Below the pieces are notes generated by a model. The model had not been told where the DNA came from. It saw only the letters and a program-made list of their open reading frames with translations, and did no database searches. The translations under genes and the position numbers were made by a program. Shown in pieces: positions 37,265 through 41,402 of a stretch of 41,402 nt of DNA (position 1 is its first letter; every line of letters begins with the position of its first letter). This stretch comes from a candidate division WWE3 bacterium RIFOXYB1_FULL_43_24 (GTDB lineage Bacteria; Patescibacteriota; WWE3; UBA101185; UBA10185), in contig MEVX01000010.1 of NCBI GenBank assembly GCA_001773135.1, positions 1 through 41,402 of the forward strand. The letters are read 5' to 3'.

Positions 37265-37789
37265 TCAAAGCGCTGTAAAGGTCTCTATTATTTGATCCAC
37301 CTCCGGCTCAAGATTGGTGTTGATTAAAGTGATATACATGGAACCAATCTTTTTTACCGTAAGATTAGGTTGGTTTCTGTACTTATCTTCGTACGCTGAT
37401 TGTGTGCTCCAAGACTCTATTACAAGGTCATAAGACTGACCACCGCCGTAAAAAAGAACTACTCCGTTAGGGTATCCATACAGGTTATTTGAATCGCTAA
37501 GGGCGTTGTATGAAGCCGGGTAAGAAATTTCAAATCCGTATTGTGTGTTTGTGTAGGTTTTCCAACCTGCTGGTATATTTGAGGCCGGTGCGGGGGTTGG
37601 GGTCGGAGTTTCGGGTACGTTGGGCTCGGGTATCACTGCCTGTTCTTGCTGCTGTAGCTGGGGAGATGCCGGAGGTGGGGATATAGCTGAACCCGATCTT
37701 CCTTTTTGGGTTCCATAGTAATACGCAAACGCCAGACTAACGGTGAGAAGCAGTATGGTAAGTATTATAACGACCGCCTTATCCCTCAT
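37265..37789 (-). CDS. single-TM extracytoplasmic protein with Pro-rich linker and PsbP-like globular domain
   Basis: TM, PxxP-rich linker, GWKTYTNTQYGFEISYPASYN pattern. Confidence 0.7.
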   Translation of the reverse strand: MRDKAVVIILTILLLTVSLAFAYYYGTQKGRSGSAISPPPASPQLQQQEQAVIPEPNVPETPTPTPAPASNIPAGWKTYTNTQYGFEISYPASYNALSDSNNLYGYPNGVVLFYGGGQSYDLVIESWSTQSAYEDKYRNQPNLTVKKIGSMYITLINTNLEPEVDQIIETFTAL

Positions 37790-37895
37790 TTATAAAAGTA
37801 TTGTACCATTTTTAGGTGGTGCGGGGGTGAGTGTTAGGTCTAAAACGCTACTCTTACCCAGGTTGTAAAGGTAACTAATTTAAAAGTTGTGGAGT

Positions 37896-39698
37896 CTAAT
37901 ATCTTTGCTTGAGTCTTTCCTGAAGCGCGAAATAGGCAGGTTTAGGTCTCAAATCCGTATCAAAAAGTAAGCTTGAACCGTACCTAAGAGGGTATCTGTC
38001 AGATGCAGTAGTAGAACCAAGAAGATCGGTGATTCCCCACGTAGAGTAACCGGTACAGTTAGGTTCGCGTAGGCAGGCGTCTAAAGCTAACACATACTGG
38101 TTGCTTTGTTCTTCAGGATCATCTCCCACGACATCTATTTCTGATATTCGGACCTTGAGTCCCAGTTCCGCAAGTTTTTGCATGTGTTTTCGCAATACGG
38201 CCGAGTCACTGTAATCTCCGTCTGCATATATATGCGATTCAAACCCGACACCGTCGATGGGTACTCCCCTGGCTTTAAGTCTTTCAACTAAGCCTATGAT
38301 AGCGTCCCATCTGTTGCCGTCGCGTTCAAGACCGTAATCATTAAGGTAAAGTATTGCTTCCGGGTCAGCTTCATGGGCAGCTTTAAAAGCAATATCTATA
38401 TATTCTTCTCCCATAGCCTCGTACCATATGGTGTTTTCAAGACCCTGTCTCGCGCCGTGGAATACGGATAATCTATTTGCAAGGGGCTCGTTCACAACAT
38501 CCCACTCTACTACCCTTCCTTTGTAATGGTTAACGATAGTTGTAATGTGGTCTACCATTATTTTTTGCAACTCTTCTTTTGGGGAATCTGTTATCCATTG
38601 AGGATTGCTTTTTGCATACACTAAAGTGTGCCCATGAACTGACATATCATTTTGTTTTGCGATGTCGACAAGTAAGTCCGTTTCAACAAAAGAGTAAACG
38701 TCTTTTTGCGGATGTATGAAGTGAGGTTTCATACCATTTTCGGGCGTGATCATATTAAACTCTCCTAAAGCTATTTTTCTGTAATTTTCGTCGGTAACAA
38801 GAGCTCCAAAAGCGATTGCCGCTCCGATATTTAATTTTCGGGGGTGCGCGGCAGCAAGATTTCGGAGTGTATTCGGGTCATCGCGTTTTACAATAAAGGA
38901 CGGAGGGGTAACAATCTCAACTTTACCTTTTACGGCTTTATTTACTGTTAATGAGCTTAGTAACCACGCATCTCCTACTGCCGCATCAGCCCCGAACCAC
39001 ACTTCGTTACTATTAAAAATACCGTGAGCGGGTATGGTACCGAGCATTTTCTTACCCTCACTGATAATGATCGTGTCTTTTCTGTGCTCGATAGAAAGAT
39101 TCACGGGGTTTTTCAGGGTAAAGGGAAAAGTCCTCATATCAATGGAATTTGAAGAAGTACCATCCCACAAGCGCGCGATAATTGAGTCTTTACCCACCTC
39201 TATTGCGATACTACCGTTCTCAAAACGCCACTGGTCGTAAATAATAGGAGGTTTTCCGTAAAGCCTGAACGACGCTATATGATTTATTTTTTCCATGCGT
39301 ACGTTTACTTTAAAGTCACCCGAGATTTCAAGATGCGGTCCCGCGAGATTCACAGGAGAATTTATCTGTCCGATAGTGCCGTCTTGGTGGATAATAATTC
39401 TATTAAGAGCTGTTATAAGAACACCTTCCGGCGTAACGGTCGAACCGGCAAAATGCTTCCAATTCTGATCTGTAAGGATATCGACGGGTTTAGCTTTCAG
39501 GTCGATGTGTGTTTTTTCAAGTTGAACCGGTTTGCTGAGGAGAGTTCTAAATGTAAAAAAGGTAACGACAGTTAGGATTATTACTGCGGCTGTGATTCCA
39601 AACAGTGCAATATGTGTGCGGTTCAAAGTTATATTTTTACTCAGTGCTAAGATTTTCTTTTTTAGGTCTTTTATTTTCGTACTGATTGTATTATACAA
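37896..39698 (-). CDS. membrane-anchored glycoside hydrolase family 10 (endo-xylanase-like) with N-terminal beta-sandwich-like region
   Basis: VHGHTLVYAKSNPQWI, VVEWDVVNEPLANR (acid/base Glu), LKVRISEIDVVG (nucleophile Glu), GYSTWGITD; N-terminal TM. Confidence 0.92.
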   Translation of the reverse strand: MYNTISTKIKDLKKKILALSKNITLNRTHIALFGITAAVIILTVVTFFTFRTLLSKPVQLEKTHIDLKAKPVDILTDQNWKHFAGSTVTPEGVLITALNRIIIHQDGTIGQINSPVNLAGPHLEISGDFKVNVRMEKINHIASFRLYGKPPIIYDQWRFENGSIAIEVGKDSIIARLWDGTSSNSIDMRTFPFTLKNPVNLSIEHRKDTIIISEGKKMLGTIPAHGIFNSNEVWFGADAAVGDAWLLSSLTVNKAVKGKVEIVTPPSFIVKRDDPNTLRNLAAAHPRKLNIGAAIAFGALVTDENYRKIALGEFNMITPENGMKPHFIHPQKDVYSFVETDLLVDIAKQNDMSVHGHTLVYAKSNPQWITDSPKEELQKIMVDHITTIVNHYKGRVVEWDVVNEPLANRLSVFHGARQGLENTIWYEAMGEEYIDIAFKAAHEADPEAILYLNDYGLERDGNRWDAIIGLVERLKARGVPIDGVGFESHIYADGDYSDSAVLRKHMQKLAELGLKVRISEIDVVGDDPEEQSNQYVLALDACLREPNCTGYSTWGITDLLGSTTASDRYPLRYGSSLLFDTDLRPKPAYFALQERLKQRY

Positions 39699-39739
39699 CC
39701 TATGTCTGTTTATTTCTTCAGCTTGTAGCTCACAAGTTA

Positions 39740-40099
39740 CTACCCGACAACTTCCCCCTCCATAACCTCACTCTCCTCGTGTTGTTTAAGAATTTCCAAA
39801 TTCCTAATATTGGATTTGAATGTAACATCCGCAATGTCCCCTAAAATAGGAACCAGCCCCACTCCAAAATCCAAAATCACGTTTCCGATCATTTTCGCGA
39901 GTTTATCCTGAGGCAACCGCATTTTTATTCCTACCCACACTATATACAAAGAAAGAACCAACGAAACCAAATCTCCCCCACCCGGTATCAAGCCCAATAC
40001 GGGGTCCAGCCCAAACTTAATGCCCAAAAATTTAAACTTATTATCAAGTAATTTGGATAGGACGGTTGCAGTTTTAAGGTAGTTTTTCATGTGACACAA
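39740..40099 (-). CDS. DUF4112 family protein
   Basis: LLDNKFKFLGIKFGLDPVLGLIPGGGDLVSL, VLDFGVGLVPILGDIADVTFKSN. Confidence 0.9.
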   Translation of the reverse strand: MCHMKNYLKTATVLSKLLDNKFKFLGIKFGLDPVLGLIPGGGDLVSLVLSLYIVWVGIKMRLPQDKLAKMIGNVILDFGVGLVPILGDIADVTFKSNIRNLEILKQHEESEVMEGEVVG

Positions 40100-40130
40100 C
40101 TATATTACGCTAAAGTGTTATTATTCACCT

Positions 40131-40970
40131 ATGGCTGACTGGAAAAAGATACTAAGCAGAGGCAACGTTGAGGATAGACGCTCCTTAGCGCCGGCTGCCG
40201 GAGGTATAGGATTAACCGGGCTGGTTATTTATCTACTTGTAAGTTACCTTACAGACGGCCAAGTAAATATTCCTTTAGATCAGTTGCAGACTATTACGAC
40301 AGAAAATCAACAAACCGTAGATACAGGTGAATTCGAGGGCGAGGACAGTTACGAAGTTTTTGCTTCCACAGTTTTAGGTTCTAACAATGATATGTGGACG
40401 CAGGTGTTTGATAAAGAAAATAGAACGTACGTTGAGCCAAAATTAGTTTTATTCCGTAGCGCCACAGAATCGGGTTGCGGCGTAGCCGATTCCAGCGTTG
40501 GTCCTCACTATTGTGCCGCGGACCAAACAATTTATCTGGATGAAACATTTTTTGATGAATTGACCCGCCTAAATGGTGCTGAAGTAGGAGATGTTGCACA
40601 GGCCTATGTTATCTCTCATGAGGTAGGACACCACGCGCAAAATCTATTGGGTATTTTAGGTGCAGCGGATGAAGAAATACAGCAAAATCAGGGTAGCGCC
40701 AACGACTTGAGCATTGGATTGGAGCTTCAGGCCGATTGTTTTGCAGGACTGTGGGCTAACTCTCTTAAAGACCAAAATGTTTTATTGCCGGGTGAAATTT
40801 CAGAAGCAATGGATGCTGCTGCGGCAGTCGGTGATGACCGCATTCAGGAAACAGTAACCGGACGTATTAGTCCTGAAAGCTGGACTCACGGTTCTTCAGA
40901 GCAACGTGTGTCTTGGTTTACTAGTGGGTATGAGTCGGGTGAATTAGCTTCGTGTGATAGTTTTAATTAA
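40131..40970 (+). CDS. neutral zinc metallopeptidase family (YpfJ-like)
   Basis: VISHEVGHHAQNLLG HExxH-type motif, LELQADCFAGLWA, one TM. Confidence 0.93.
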   Translation: MADWKKILSRGNVEDRRSLAPAAGGIGLTGLVIYLLVSYLTDGQVNIPLDQLQTITTENQQTVDTGEFEGEDSYEVFASTVLGSNNDMWTQVFDKENRTYVEPKLVLFRSATESGCGVADSSVGPHYCAADQTIYLDETFFDELTRLNGAEVGDVAQAYVISHEVGHHAQNLLGILGAADEEIQQNQGSANDLSIGLELQADCFAGLWANSLKDQNVLLPGEISEAMDAAAAVGDDRIQETVTGRISPESWTHGSSEQRVSWFTSGYESGELASCDSFN

Positions 40971-41236
40971 TCAATGAGAGTAACTATATTTTTGCTGTTT
41001 ACTAGAGTTTCAACTACTTTTGCAAGTGCATCCGCAACTTGTTCTGTATATTTTTCGAGTATCTGATTAGTGACGTAAAATGTATTAAAATCGTCTCCGT
41101 CCGAATAATGAGATCTTTTAAAGTCACTAAGTATCCTATCGGGGTTTGTAAAATGTGTTAGATCATCTACTTCAATATAAATTTGTGCGTGGCTGACAGT
41201 GTGGGAGAAAGTCGAAGCTTTTTCTAGTCCCCTTTA
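40967..41236 (-). pseudogene. start-less ORF fragment with possible nuclease-like fold
   Basis: Open frame FSHTVSHAQIYIEVDDLTHFTNPDRILSDFKRSHYSDGDDFNTFYVTNQILEKYTEQ...; preceded by in-frame TAA and no ATG/GTG/TTG near its beginning. Confidence 0.35.
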
Positions 41237-41260
41237 ACAAAGATGGGCGTAGCATTCAGC

Positions 41261-41402
41261 CTAATCTTTAGATTCAGAAATAAACCTCAAGTGTGTTTTC
41301 AACAATATATTGTTAATCTCCTCCCACTCAGCACAGTCAGCAATCTCTACGTGGCTTTTTAGATCCGTCATTTCCTCTTGTGATAAGTCCAAAGATACCC
41401 AC
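41261..41402 (-). CDS. C-terminal end of a protein truncated by the window edge
   Basis: Frame ...WVSLDLSQEEMTDLKSHVEIADCAEWEEINNILLKTHLRFISESKD* on the minus strand. Confidence 0.45.
   Translation of the reverse strand, partial: WVSLDLSQEEMTDLKSHVEIADCAEWEEINNILLKTHLRFISESKD

Noticed and set aside
1-41402. Alternative genetic code (UGA = Gly as in some CPR lineages)
   Set aside because: Full-length conserved proteins read through without internal UGA, and genes end normally at TGA, TAA and TAG.
1-41402. CRISPR array, prophage, transposon or tRNA genes
   Set aside because: No regular spaced repeats, integrase/transposase motifs, or cloverleaf-like sequences were seen by eye; a tRNAscan or Infernal run would be needed to exclude small RNAs.

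Overview
The window looks like a chromosome segment of an uncultivated anaerobic bacterium, probably Candidate Phyla Radiation/Patescibacteria. That placement is inferred from gene content and style and was not tested. All ORFs read well with the standard genetic code. I saw no rRNA, tRNA, CRISPR array or transposase. The main modules are: (1) a [NiFe]-hydrogenase locus at 4.7-7.9 kb with hypC, a short small subunit, a large subunit, a maturation protease and a DUF6390-like protein; (2) a fermentative operon at 8.4-15.0 kb with an ADP-forming acyl-CoA synthetase fused to a C-terminal ferredoxin-NAD(P)+ reductase-like module, a two-subunit 2-oxoacid:ferredoxin oxidoreductase, a 3-Cys ferredoxin and an EamA permease; (3) a compact operon at 17.1-20.2 kb with a Nudix hydrolase, alpha/beta hydrolase, nucleotidyltransferase, HprK-like P-loop protein and NDK; (4) a signalling region at 20.3-27.5 kb with two PAS histidine kinases, two REC-only regulators, an LRR protein and a multi-TM module; (5) a surface-carbohydrate region at 31.4-39.7 kb with a dockerin-bearing double beta-helix protein, an overlapping membrane-anchored cohesin-like/Ig protein and a membrane-anchored GH10 xylanase-like enzyme, which resembles a minimal cellulosome. 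The best candidates for something undescribed are the ACD-FNR fusion with its adjacent hydrogenase, the cohesin/dockerin/GH10 set, and an in-frame amber codon followed by 53 coding-like codons.
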